The notes under the pieces were generated by a model. The model saw only the letters and a list, made by a program, of their open reading frames with translations, did not search any database and was not told the origin of the DNA. Of a stretch of DNA of 64,000 nt, positions 1 to 8,073 are shown piece after piece; position 1 is the first letter of the stretch, and the number at the start of each line of letters is the position of its first letter. The translations under genes and the position numbers were made by a program. Origin of the DNA: Mesorhizobium sp. PAMC28654 (GTDB taxonomy: Bacteria; Pseudomonadota; Alphaproteobacteria; Rhizobiales; Rhizobiaceae). Location: contig NZ_CP085135.1 of assembly GCF_020616515.1 (NCBI RefSeq), positions 682,001 to 746,000 on the forward strand. Reading direction: 5' to 3'.

Positions 1-588
1 GCTCGTCTGGGGTGGCTCCGTACATCATTGCGGCCCTTCTCTCTCGTCGCATCACGACCTCATTTAACGGAGTGTCGAGCTTGTGCAACGGCTTGCCGAT
101 CGGCCGGGGCAGGGACTGCGGACCTGGTTTGGCGAATAGGCTATTGTTTAGGTGCGTTGCCGACTGTTCGGGTTCCTTTGAGAGTGTTGGCCGACGGCTG
201 ATATGAATGGATTGCCTCTTGCGCAGAACCGAAAATGAGCACCCGTGCAGCCGCGTTTTGCGATGAGGATCGATGGCTTGCATTCTCATGGTGTCTCGGC
301 TTCACCTCGAGGGACCATTCCAGCTAAAACAGACATTGTCAATCTATGTTTTAGGAAAGTCGATCGTGAAGTGAGGGCGCAATGCATTGGCAGGCTTTCT
401 GTTGAACCGCACTCAACTGAAGGCCGGGGCTTATCCGGAGTGCCTCATAGGCAAAGCGTCGGCAGGTTGGGCATCCGTATGCGCACCACGGTGAAGGCAG
501 ACCGTATTGCGTCGAGCAGGGAAGCTTGAATCAAGGCCGAGGTCACTTTCCACACAATGCCAGCAGCGTACGTCCGCGACTAATGAGT
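1..588. other. No recognisable gene at left edge
   Basis: Short open frames exist here but none has a convincing ribosome binding site, recognisable motif or protein-like composition. It could be the remains of a gene lying to the left of the window. I see no RNA gene or repeat in it. Confidence 0.4.
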
Positions 589-611
589 CTAGGCATTGCT
601 TAACTGCCTAG
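589..611 (-). terminator. Hairpin at the end of the ptsN-like gene
   Basis: Perfect 7-bp inverted repeat CTAGGCA / TGCCTAG with a 9-nt loop, overlapping the stop codon of the leftward ptsN-like gene. There is no clear T-run after it, so it could be a weak terminator or a 3' stabilising hairpin. Confidence 0.35.
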
Positions 612-1107
612 GCATGAAGCCCGGCCAGGCAAGTGTGCGAATTGGTGGAATGGTCGGGCTGGGGTCAGCATCAAGTATCGCCATCACCTCACCAACTGAC
701 TGTGCCTGTCGCAGTCCCTCTCGAGTCCGAGGCGCCCGAAGTACCCGGCACACCTGTGAAAGAGCGGGAAGGAAAGCGGAAACGGCGGAGCGCGGCCAGA
801 GCAACGTGTAAACGATATCGACTGGATCGTCATCTGGTCCGTCGAAATCGATAGGCGAAGCCAGTCGTGTGAAAGACACGACAGGCGAAGAGATCGTGTC
901 GAACAAGGCGTGTGGGATCGCCACGCCGCGGCCGATACCTGTCGAGCCGAGGCACTCTCTGTGCCAAAGACTACGGAGAACCATCTGCTCGTCCAGCCGG
1001 GATCTCCGTGCAATCCTGACGGCGATCCTCGACAAGGCCGAATGCATTCCCTTTGTGGCGAGGTCAAGCGAAATGTCTTCTTCTGACAAGATGTGTGGGA
1101 TCATCAC
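589..1107 (-). CDS. PTS EIIA (PtsN-like) domain protein
   Basis: 172-aa soluble protein with one PTS EIIA type-2 domain. The phosphorylatable histidine lies in GVAIPHAL (His66), the signature of the nitrogen-PTS EIIA family that accepts phosphate from NPr and acts by protein-protein contact rather than sugar transport. The length fits PtsN (about 150-165 aa) with a short C-terminal tail. It is a lone gene, not in the rpoN-ptsN arrangement, so it is more likely an accessory paralogue with a stress or regulatory role than the housekeeping copy. A 9-bp inverted repeat lies about 50 bp upstream. A second Met follows the first directly, so the start is uncertain by one codon. The substrate or partner cannot be read from the sequence. 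Confidence 0.8.
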   Translation of the reverse strand: MMIPHILSEEDISLDLATKGMHSALSRIAVRIARRSRLDEQMVLRSLWHRECLGSTGIGRGVAIPHALFDTISSPVVSFTRLASPIDFDGPDDDPVDIVYTLLWPRSAVSAFLPALSQVCRVLRAPRTREGLRQAQSVGEVMAILDADPSPTIPPIRTLAWPGFMPRQLSNA

Positions 1108-1155
1108 AGTCGCCTCTAAGCTGATCCAAACGCGATCGCGAACGAGCGTTCAGCC

Positions 1156-1178
1156 ACATTGCCTACGCAAGGCAATGT
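1156..1178. promoter_or_regulatory. Perfect 9-bp inverted repeat upstream of ptsN-like gene
   Basis: ACATTGCCT, a 5-nt spacer, then AGGCAATGT. Its position 49-71 bp upstream of the leftward ptsN-like start suggests an operator for a dimeric repressor or activator. A short AAAGC/GCTTT hairpin with a T-run lies further right (1218-1235), but no gene upstream of it would need a terminator. The rest of 1179-1510 shows nothing recognisable. Confidence 0.4.
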
Positions 1179-1510
1179 TCACTTTGGACTGAATTGAAAT
1201 CTGGCTGTCCCGGACGCAAAGCCAGGGCTTTTTTTCGCGCCCGGGCTACAGGCCTGCTTTGAGGCGCTGTGGCTCTCGCCGGAACTTTAGCACTAAAACA
1301 TTCATAGCAACTCGAATGTAGTGAAAGGTCGCCCGAAATCAAGCAAAGAACTCGAGGGGAATTGATCCCTAGCTTGAGATCGCAGATTAGACCGAGATTT
1401 TATAGCGGTCTGATGGCTGACGCCCCACTTTCCGGAGTTCAATCGGTGCCCGAAGAAAAGCCGATCCGCCTCAGCAAGCAGTTCGAAAGATGCCAATCAG
1501 TACGGTTCAA

Positions 1511-1553
1511 GATGCAGAAATAATGCATTGAAACGCTGATTAAATTCGTTTGA
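1511..1553 (+). promoter_or_regulatory. Recurrent LysR-type element, copy 1
   Basis: TGCA dyad (TGCA at 1513 and 1524) followed, 23 nt after the second TGCA, by CGTTTG inside ATTAAATTCGTTTG. The same architecture recurs near 9.8, 16.8, 17.1, 24.0, 29.3, 44.3 and 50.9 kb. It points rightward at the secreted-protein/cupredoxin pair that starts at 1680. The TTGACG at its end could serve as a -35 box. Confidence 0.6.
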
Positions 1554-1679
1554 CGAGCCGAGGTCTCTCCTACTTGCTGTTGTGACGCTGCACGGTCGCT
1601 TCCGCAACCGAGGCAGGACGTTTCGATGGTTTTCCAACCTCGGCCACTGTGGCTTCTGTTCCAGCAAGGAGAGACTCAG

Positions 1680-2093
1680 ATGAAAAAACTCGCACTAGCA
1701 CTTGTCGTGACGATGGCCAGTTCGCTCTGCGCGATGGGAGCGACCAAGTTTACCCAGGCGCCTCCGCCAGCCCCTTATCAACAGGTCAGCAAGCTGGTGA
1801 AACTGCCTGACTTCCTTCCGGGCATGGGCCAGCTTTTCGTCGATCCGGCGACATTGCCCGCCGGGCCGTTCCTAGCCTATGATCACGAGGGAAAGTTGGT
1901 CAGCACGATCTACATGCTGCCGATCAAGGACCTCAATCCGAACAAGCGCTTTGACAATCTGGCTTCGCCCGGCGGCGATGTCGACCACGTTGACGTCTAT
2001 TACAATGCCGGCCATCCTGGCGTCCAGGAACCGCATGCCCACGTCGTCCTGTGGCATGTCTCGATCGCCGACGAGGCGCGAGTTGCCAAATGA
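1680..2093 (+). CDS. Small secreted protein, DUF5602/TTHB210-like
   Basis: 137 aa starting MKKLALALV, with a cleavable signal peptide ending near residue 20, so probably periplasmic. The rest is Pro- and His-rich, with a DVDHVDVYYNAGHP segment and a final PHAHVVLWHV that could bind metal. It resembles the small TTHB210/DUF5602-type family, but I assign that from memory with moderate confidence. The start was chosen at 1680 because a good AAGGAGA box lies just upstream; an in-frame start at 1626 has none. The stop overlaps the next start (ATGA), so it is co-translated with the cupredoxin behind it, and the two probably act together in the periplasm. A copy of the recurrent regulatory element lies about 130 bp upstream. 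Confidence 0.65.
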   Translation: MKKLALALVVTMASSLCAMGATKFTQAPPPAPYQQVSKLVKLPDFLPGMGQLFVDPATLPAGPFLAYDHEGKLVSTIYMLPIKDLNPNKRFDNLASPGGDVDHVDVYYNAGHPGVQEPHAHVVLWHVSIADEARVAK

Positions 2094-2614
2094 AACTCAC
2101 GCGTCGTGAGATACTGGGGGCGGGCGGCGGGCTTGTCGCCGCCCTTCCCCTGCCCCTTTTGGCGGCGTCGGCTGCGGAAATGGTCGACATACGGATGCAG
2201 GGCCGCGCCGACGGGTCACACGTTTGGTTCGATCCGGTCGGGATCCTTGTCATGCCTGGTCAGACGATCCGCTGGACCAATCTCGATTCCGGCAATTCTC
2301 ACACGACGACGGCCTACAATCCGGCAAACTTCGAGCGAAAGCTCCGCATGCCCGAAGCCGCAAAACCCTGGAATTCCGACTATCTCATGCCTGGCGAGGC
2401 TTTCTCGGTTACCTTCACCGAGCAGGGAGTCTACGACTATTACTGCATCCCCCACGAACAGGCAGGAATGGTCGGCCGCATCATTGTCGGCAAACCCGAG
2501 ACGCGTGGCTGGATGGAAATGATCGGGGCGAATGACGGTCTTCCCGAGGAAGCGCTGGCAGCATTTCCAACGGTCGAAGAGATCATGGCGAAGCAGTTCG
2601 TCCGGCGCGTTTAG
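2090..2614 (+). CDS. Tat-exported cupredoxin (plastocyanin/azurin-like)
   Basis: 174 aa with a twin-arginine signal (TRREILGAGGG, residues 4-14), so it is folded before export. A single cupredoxin domain follows. The four type-1 copper ligands are visible as His71 (SHTTT), Cys119, His122 and Met127 (YYCIPHEQAGM). A tail of about 40 residues after the domain is unusual for small plastocyanins. It would carry one electron in the periplasm, probably to a partner supplied by the overlapping upstream gene. The start at 2090 overlaps the previous stop; an in-frame start at 2051 would bury the Tat motif. The redox partner is unknown. Confidence 0.85.
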   Translation: MKLTRREILGAGGGLVAALPLPLLAASAAEMVDIRMQGRADGSHVWFDPVGILVMPGQTIRWTNLDSGNSHTTTAYNPANFERKLRMPEAAKPWNSDYLMPGEAFSVTFTEQGVYDYYCIPHEQAGMVGRIIVGKPETRGWMEMIGANDGLPEEALAAFPTVEEIMAKQFVRRV

Positions 2615-2722
2615 ACGCATGGCGGGCTTTTTACCGTTCGCAACAAGGAAGAAATGCGTCGACGATGCGAATGTACGCCGAGATTCCGGGCTATCTTCAC
2701 TGACCGACAGGAGGCGACTTTC

Positions 2723-3547
2723 ATGACTGGCACCGTGTCTCCCGACAGAACTCCGCAACAATCGCCGGCAGAGCAAGACGGGTGCACGAAGGTGTCGGGC
2801 CCGCCCCTCGATGTCAGATCTCCAACAGGGCAGCGCGAGCGTGCGACGCACCGGTTAGCCGCGTTGGGCGAAATGACGGGCGGAATCGCCCATGATTTCA
2901 GAAACCTCCTGACAGTGATCGAATCCGGCCTAAGTCTTGCTGAGAGAAGGGCTGGTGAGCCAGAATGCGTACGCGCCTATATCGCGGCAGCGCGGCAAGG
3001 TATCGATCGAGGGATCGAACTGACCTCGCATTTGCTCGCCTTTGCAAAGCATCAGGAACTCGATGTCCATGCTGGCGACTTGAATGAGTTTCTAAGGGTT
3101 TTTGAGCCTTTCTTGAGATATGGCGCGGGACCTGAGATCCGCGTAAAGCTCGATCTTGGTCTTGATATTCCCGACTGCCTGATTGATCCCGCACTGTTTG
3201 ATGCTGCGGTACTTAATCTCGTCGTCAACGCGCGAGATGCGATGCCGAATGGCGGCGAGATTCGGATCGTTACCGAACGAGTGGTGCAGAAGACTGCAAC
3301 ACCTGACCCGCCAGGGCCGGGAGCCTATGTGCGCGTTCGCGTTCAGGACCAAGGTAACGGCATGTCCCCAGAAGTTTTGCGGAAAGTGTTCGACCCTTTC
3401 TTCACGACAAAGGGCGAGAAGGGAACAGGGATAGGGCTATTTCAGGTGTGTACATTTGCGCAACTGGTTGGAGGCCAGATCTGCATCGAAAGTGAACGAG
3501 GGGTTGGAACGACCGTCGATCTCCTGTTCCCGTCAATCCACCCTTAG
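2723..3547 (+). CDS. Soluble histidine kinase
   Basis: 274 aa, no membrane segment. The phosphoacceptor motif is GGIAHDFRN (His57), then an ATPase domain with N-box LNLVVNARDAMPNGG, G1 DQGNGMSPE, F-box FDPFFTTK and G2 GTGIGLF. The length and HDFRN motif match the HWE/FixL-like soluble kinases that sense through an N-terminal domain, but here only about 45 disordered residues precede the H-box, so the signal must come from a partner. No response regulator lies alongside, so the kinase is an orphan. The start at 2723 follows a GGAGG box; an in-frame start at 2654 has none. Confidence 0.85.
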   Translation: MTGTVSPDRTPQQSPAEQDGCTKVSGPPLDVRSPTGQRERATHRLAALGEMTGGIAHDFRNLLTVIESGLSLAERRAGEPECVRAYIAAARQGIDRGIELTSHLLAFAKHQELDVHAGDLNEFLRVFEPFLRYGAGPEIRVKLDLGLDIPDCLIDPALFDAAVLNLVVNARDAMPNGGEIRIVTERVVQKTATPDPPGPGAYVRVRVQDQGNGMSPEVLRKVFDPFFTTKGEKGTGIGLFQVCTFAQLVGGQICIESERGVGTTVDLLFPSIHP

Positions 3548-3603
3548 GTGCCCCCTCGCTCATCTCGATACCGAGATCATCCCCATCCAACGACGTTTAG
3601 CGC

Positions 3604-4443
3604 CTATTCGGCGTTTCGGTTTGAAATGGCGTGCAGCCCAGCCATGGCAGGGCCAGCCACGGTCTCATCCGCGTTGCCTGATTGCACCACGTAGACCGGG
3701 TAGGAGAATTGGGGCATTTCGGGCACGAGGTGAAGCCGCCCGGCCTCAATGTGAGACTGCACTGCGCTCATCCTGAAATAGCCGCATCCGCCAGCCGAAA
3801 GAACGTAGTTGAGCGCGAGCGGGCCGAGATCCATAAAGAGATCCGGGGTGACATCCGGGAAATTCATGCCATGGTGAAGGGTGAATTCCGGTCCCCAATC
3901 CATGTACACATAGTCTTTGTCGATACAACCTGCTTCAGGGCTGGTTGTCACCAGCACGAGCTTCTCTTCCAGGAGCAGATCGATCTTGAGGCCGGGTCGA
4001 TGCTGGGGCGCATACATGATCGCCACGTCGACGAGGCCGGATGCGACCTGAGTGATCAGATCCTGCGGCACATCGACGTGCACTCGAAGCGCGATATCCG
4101 GAAGCGATCGACGCATCCATAGAACCCAGTCGAGCAGAAGCGGCTGGGCAAGACTGACTTCGCTGCCGACCGTCAAGACGGCGCGACGGCCGGGCGGGAC
4201 AGCCACTTGGTGGAGGGTGCGCTGCCATAGCTGGACGAACATCGGGGCGTGACGCAGGAACTGTTCGCCGGCGGGAGTTAGCGAAGCGCCGCCCTTGTGC
4301 CGGACGAACAACTGACGCCCTAGTTGTTGCTCAAGGCTGCGAATTCGCGCGCTCACGGTCGTTTGAGCAACATTCAAACGTTCCGACGCCCGGATAAAAC
4401 TCCCTGTCGAAACGATCTCGATAAAGGTACGTGCAAGTTCGAT
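3604..4443 (-). pseudogene. LysR-type regulator 1, 5' end removed by IS copy A
   Basis: The reading frame runs leftward from the IS boundary as IELARTFIEIVSTG and continues into a full helix-turn-helix (TTVSARIRSLEQQLGRQLF) and substrate-binding domain. Comparison with the intact paralogue at 24046-24891 shows only the first three or four codons and the promoter are gone. No ATG, GTG or TTG lies in frame between the IS stop and codon 23, so only an HTH-less product could be made. The C-terminus matches the remnant at 16885-16968 almost word for word (SGNA-ET-AMAG-HAISN). It is an inactivated member of a three-paralogue LysR family in this window. Confidence 0.85.
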
Positions 4444-4517
4444 TGTCCGTCGTCAGATCATTTGGCTCAGATTGGATCGCAGATTAGCGGAGTGTCGGCC
4501 TCATCTTGGGGTTGATG

Positions 4518-5500
4518 TTAAGCGGCGATCTTGCGGTGCTGCAAGCGCCGATGTTGGATGGTTTGGCGTTTGATCCTTTCTCGCTGTTTGATAATGGCTG
4601 CGGCCCTGCCGAAGTAGGCGTCGGCTGGCGTTACGTTGGCCAGGCTCTCGTGGTAGCGTCGATGGTTGTAATGTTCGACGAAGGCTGCGATCTGGGCCTC
4701 AAGGTCGCCGGGCAGAAAGTAGTTCTCCAAGAGGATTCGGTTTTTGAGGGTCTGGTGCCAGCGCTCGATCTTGCCTTGGGTCTGGGGATGCATTGGAGCG
4801 CCCCGGACATGGCTCATGCGTTGGTCCTGGATATAGTCCGCCAGTTCGCCGGCGATGTAGCTGGGGCCATTATCGCTGAGCAGCCGAGGCTTGTGGTGCA
4901 CATGGGCCTGGTCGCACCCTGAGGCAGTAAGTGCCATGTCCAGCGTGTCGGTGACGTCCTCGGCCCGCATGGTGCTGCACAGTTTCCAGGCGATGATGTA
5001 GCGGGAGTAATCGTCGAGCACGGTCGACAGGTACATCCAGCCCCAGCCGATGATCTTGAAGTAGGTGAAGTCCGTCTGCCACATCTCGTTGGGTCGCGTC
5101 GTCTTGGTGTGGAACTCGTTCGCCGCCTTGATCACCACATAGGCCGGGCTGGTGATCAGATCGTAGGCCTTGAGGAGCCGGTAAACGCTGGCTTCTGACA
5201 CGAAGTAGCGCGTCTCGTCGGTGAACCGTACTGCCAGTTCGCGCGGGGAGAGCTCGGACTGCTCCAGCGCCAGTTCGATGATCTGGTCATGGATGGCAGG
5301 CGGGATGCGGTTCCACACCCCCGGCTCGGCGCCGAGGGCCGATCCTGCAGCGCCTCAGGCCCGCCCTCGACATAACGGTCATACCAGCGATAGAAGGTCC
5401 GGCGCGGGATGCCCAGTCGGTCCAGCGTTTTGCGGGTTGGCAGGTGTGACTGCTCGACGATCCTGATGATCTCGAGCTTTTCGGATGCGGGATATCTCAT
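4518..5500 (-). pseudogene. Transposase orfB of IS copy A, frameshifted
   Basis: DDE transposase gene broken by a 2-bp insertion in a C-run at 5318-5322. The N-terminal HTH part (from 5500) and the catalytic part (from about 5318 leftward) are in different frames. The catalytic half still has TDFTYFK, LSDNGPSY and GKIERWH. The intact versions are in copies B, C and D. Confidence 0.9.
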
Positions 5501-5871
5501 TCTTGCTCGTCCCCATCCGCGATCATGCTTTTTTTGAGCAGACGGTTTTCCAGTGTCAGATCAGCGACGCATTCCTTCAGCGCGCCGGCCTCCCGGCGCA
5601 AATCCTTGACCTCGTCGCTGGTGGCAGCACGAGCGGTATCACCCGCCAATCGGCGCTTGCCGGCCTCCATGAACTCCTTGGACCAGGTGTAATACAGGCT
5701 CTGCGCGATCCCTTCCTTGCGGCACAGCTCGGCGATGCTGTCTTCGCCGCGCAGCCCGTCCAGCACGATCCGGATCTTGTCTTCCGCTGAAAAATGCCGC
5801 CGGGTCGCCCGGCGAATGTCCTTTACCACCTGCTCGGCAGGCTTCTTGGCACTTGAGGATTTAGGGCTCAT
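5497..5871 (-). CDS. Transposase orfA of IS copy A
   Basis: 124-aa IS3-type OrfA with an HTH region (DSIAELCRKEGIAQSLYYTW) and a C-terminal leucine-rich coiled coil used for dimerisation. Its stop overlaps the orfB start (AATGA). It is translated identically to the other copies, but orfB of this copy is broken. Confidence 0.9.
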   Translation of the reverse strand: MSPKSSSAKKPAEQVVKDIRRATRRHFSAEDKIRIVLDGLRGEDSIAELCRKEGIAQSLYYTWSKEFMEAGKRRLAGDTARAATSDEVKDLRREAGALKECVADLTLENRLLKKSMIADGDEQE

Positions 5872-5956
5872 CTTGGTTCCTTCGTCGTGACGACGAGATC
5901 AAAACCCTCCTTAATTCACAACCTCAAATCTGGGACACAGGTGCTGACGGGGAACA

Positions 5957-6198
5957 GTTCTGCCAGAACGGGTTCGGCGAGGCGCTCAGGGTGGGTTCGC
6001 GCCTGCGGCTCGCCGTGGCGATGCGGCGACATTTGATCTGCCGTCATCAATGCGCGGAGGAAATCGACATTGAGCTACGATTGGCTAGGATAGAGTTGTC
6101 CGATCATAAAAAGCGGGCGTCAAGCACCCGTTGCCTCAAAGGTCATCTCGACCATCCCGAGCTTTTTGGTTTGCGCGATCCGCGTCATTGGCGCTCTG
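5957..6198. other. Short spacer with a possible 22-codon ORF
   Basis: Nothing recognisable except, on the minus strand 10 nt after the HVA1 stop, a 22-codon frame from 6188 to 6120 (MTRIAQTKKLGMV...). Its stop lies inside a terminator hairpin. It has a weak ribosome binding site and could be a leader-like peptide or chance. Confidence 0.25.
6108..6130 (-). terminator. Rho-independent terminator after HVA1 gene
   Basis: On the minus strand CGGGTG, loop CTTGA, CGCCCG, then CTTTTT. Six-pair stem (one wobble) and a five-T run, correctly placed for the leftward HVA1 gene. Confidence 0.6.
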
Positions 6199-6462
6199 TC
6201 AGTCACTCAATCGCGCGAGCACCTCGCCGCGGTGGAGGGCCACGTGGTCGGTCTTGCTGCTTTTGATCTCGTATTGAGGCGAATCTGGACTCGCGTGATG
6301 CGTGTGACCCTTGTAGTCCGTGTTTTGGGTATGGATTTTGATGATCGTACCGTTGACGCGACCGGCTTCCGAATTCCAGCTTACCCGATCTCCAACCTTA
6401 AATCGTTTTGGCACCGCGAGCCGCCCGTCGCTGCGCCGCGATACCTGCTTGTCTTCTGTCAT
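6199..6462 (-). CDS. HVA1/DUF2945 TUDOR-like protein
   Basis: 87 aa. The core FKVGDRVSWNSEAGRVNGTI and the following KTDHVALHRG-E fit the hypervirulence-associated protein 1 (DUF2945) family. These are small SH3/TUDOR-like proteins common in rhizobia and often found beside universal stress proteins, as here. No signal peptide, so cytoplasmic. The biochemical role of the family is not established. It lies downstream of the broken universal stress gene on the same strand and is followed by a terminator. Confidence 0.75.
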   Translation of the reverse strand: MTEDKQVSRRSDGRLAVPKRFKVGDRVSWNSEAGRVNGTIIKIHTQNTDYKGHTHHASPDSPQYEIKSSKTDHVALHRGEVLARLSD

Positions 6463-6649
6463 TTTCTGTCCCTCGCGTCCAAATGGTCGATGTCAGCAGC
6501 GTCGGAGCCCATGAAAAGCCTCCTTACTCGATTTCACAGCAGGGGCCGCCAACGCACTGCGGACCGCCGCGACACGGCGTCACGCAGGGCAGGGTCCTGC
6601 CCGGGTTTGTCAGTTTGAAGCTGCGCATCGACCGTTCGGGCAAAGGTGA

Positions 6650-7476
6650 TCAATTCGACATGAATCGGTTCAGTCGATCATTTTCAAGGAGCGAGCGAGT
6701 AGCGCCGCCGAACACCCACTCCCTAAATCTGCTATGGCCGTAAGCGCCGGATATGACCAATTGCGCATGCATCTTTTCCGCCAGATCGGAGATCGTTCGA
6801 CCGCCGGACTCCTCCGGAAGCACTTCCGCCTTTGCTTTTACGCCATGAAAAGAAAGGAACGCGATGACATCGTTAAGGCTATTCCAGGTTTCGTCGGTCT
6901 CGTCATCCTCGATCGTGACCACATGAACCTTCTTAGCCATCTGCAAAAAGGGCATGGAATCGACAACCGCGCGCCTGGCCTCGCGCGTCTCCTTCCATGC
7001 GACGAGTACCTTGTCGGCCAGGAAATTTTCCTGGTTGGTTGCAGCGACCAGTACAGGTCGTCCCGCTTGAAGGATCAGGCTGCCGAGATCGGTGGAGCGG
7101 TGAACGTTGCCTGAAGACGCGCCTTCGGGCGACGCCGTGACGATGAGATCGGCCAGACGCGCCGTGTTTATCAGCGAGCGGGTCGGATTGCTTACTTCCC
7201 CCCGCCATTCTGTATCAACTGTTGCGCCGGCAACGCCTTCGAATTCCGCACGCAGGTCCTCAATTCGATGTTCAATGTTCTTCCGCTGGCGCACCGTGAT
7301 CGTGTTGTCGAAAGCCACTCCTCCTTCCATCACAGCTGGCGGTGGAACGTCGGCGGCCGAAAAGCCGATCAGGCGCGCGTCGAAGCGCTGGGCTAGTCTA
7401 GATCGATACCGAGTTTGACAAGAGGTGCGACATGCCCGTCGATGTCGAGATTGAGAGCGATCGACTTGTAGGCCAT
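6650..7476 (-). pseudogene. Universal stress protein (tandem UspA), frameshifted
   Basis: The gene starts at 7476 (MAYKSIALNLD) behind a GGAAGG box and breaks after about 27 codons at GIDL. The sequence there reads CTAGACTAG, a 5-bp tandem duplication (CTAGA) that shifts the frame into a stop. Removing 5 bp restores GIDL-AQRFDARLIGF and leads without interruption into the rest: a partial first Usp domain with SPEGASSGN and a second domain ending GAYGHSRFREWVFGG, the usual ATP-binding motif (GxxGHxR). The intact protein would be about 273 aa. A shorter product could start at an internal Met (7333). A sequencing error is possible but a clean 5-bp duplication is a plausible natural mutation. Confidence 0.75.
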
Positions 7477-7603
7477 TCGACGTTCCTTCCGTGGGATGAG
7501 TGCCAGTCCGGCTAAGGGAAATGCAGACAGACCGTCAGCTACGAAGACATGGCCTCATGATGCGCGCGACCACCTCCGGAGGTTCCGGGATGGCCGAAAC
7601 CTT

Positions 7604-7617
7604 TAGAGGCGCCTCTA
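7604..7617. promoter_or_regulatory. 14-bp perfect palindrome
   Basis: TAGAGGC directly followed by GCCTCTA, about 130 bp upstream of the universal stress start and just beyond the end of the 98-aa gene on the right. It could be an operator or the base of a short hairpin. Confidence 0.3.
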
Positions 7618-7687
7618 GCAGCCCGACGACACATCGATCAGTGTTGTGAAGAATTCCACGGCCAGTGCGGCCGTCAATCTTCTGGGC

Positions 7688-7984
7688 CTACTCGAACGCG
7701 AGCCGTACGGAACCCCTTTTTGCGATCAACTTTCTCCGAGCATCCTGGATCTGCTCAGCCTGTTGTTTGGTATAGGGGCCCATCGGCCGGGTCTTTTCAT
7801 CTCCCCGACGGACCTGGCAGTACCAGTTTCCGCCGTCAGAAAAGATTTCAACTGTGGTCGGCAACCCGTCAGGTTCTCTCTTGGCGACGTCGTTGATGAA
7901 TTTGACTATCGTCGAATGATGCTGCGCAGGCGCAACCATGTGCAAACCATTGGCGATTTTAAGTTCCTGCTGCCCTGTGGACAT
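7688..7984 (-). CDS. Hypothetical 98-aa protein
   Basis: Cytoplasmic, no signal peptide. Starts MSTGQQELKIANG at 7984 behind an AAAGGAG box, which is much better than the in-frame start at 8026. The C-terminal part (KQQAEQIQDARRKLI) looks helical and the middle (VEIFSDGGNWYCQVRR) like a small beta sheet. I do not recognise the family. It sits directly downstream of the Rieske oxidoreductase on the same strand and may be co-transcribed with it. Confidence 0.55.
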   Translation of the reverse strand: MSTGQQELKIANGLHMVAPAQHHSTIVKFINDVAKREPDGLPTTVEIFSDGGNWYCQVRRGDEKTRPMGPYTKQQAEQIQDARRKLIAKRGSVRLAFE

Positions 7985-8073
7985 AAGTAGACTCCTTTCG
8001 ATCACGACGACATTCGGTTTCGACAATTTGTGATACCTGCTCCTTTCGATATCCCGGTGGCAGAGACCCCGCT

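Larger units (their letters stand above)
4444..5956 (-). mobile_element. IS copy A (decayed, IS3-type orfA/orfB element)
   Basis: 1513 bp with the same ends as the other copies: TGTCCGTCGTCAGATC at 4444 and, on the other strand, TGTTCCCCGTCAGCACC ending at 5956. The ends form an imperfect inverted repeat. It is 2 bp longer than the three intact copies because a C3 run became C5 at 5318-5322, which breaks orfB. Unlike copies B, C and D, its flanks share no direct repeat (...GTTCGAT left, GTTCTGCCA right), and the right flank is not the missing LysR 5' region. This suggests a deletion or inversion next to the element after insertion. Confidence 0.9.

Noticed and set aside
1218..1235. AAAGC/GCTTT hairpin with T-run as terminator
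   Set aside because: There is no gene ending to the left on the plus strand, and it is too far from the minus-strand gene to be its terminator.
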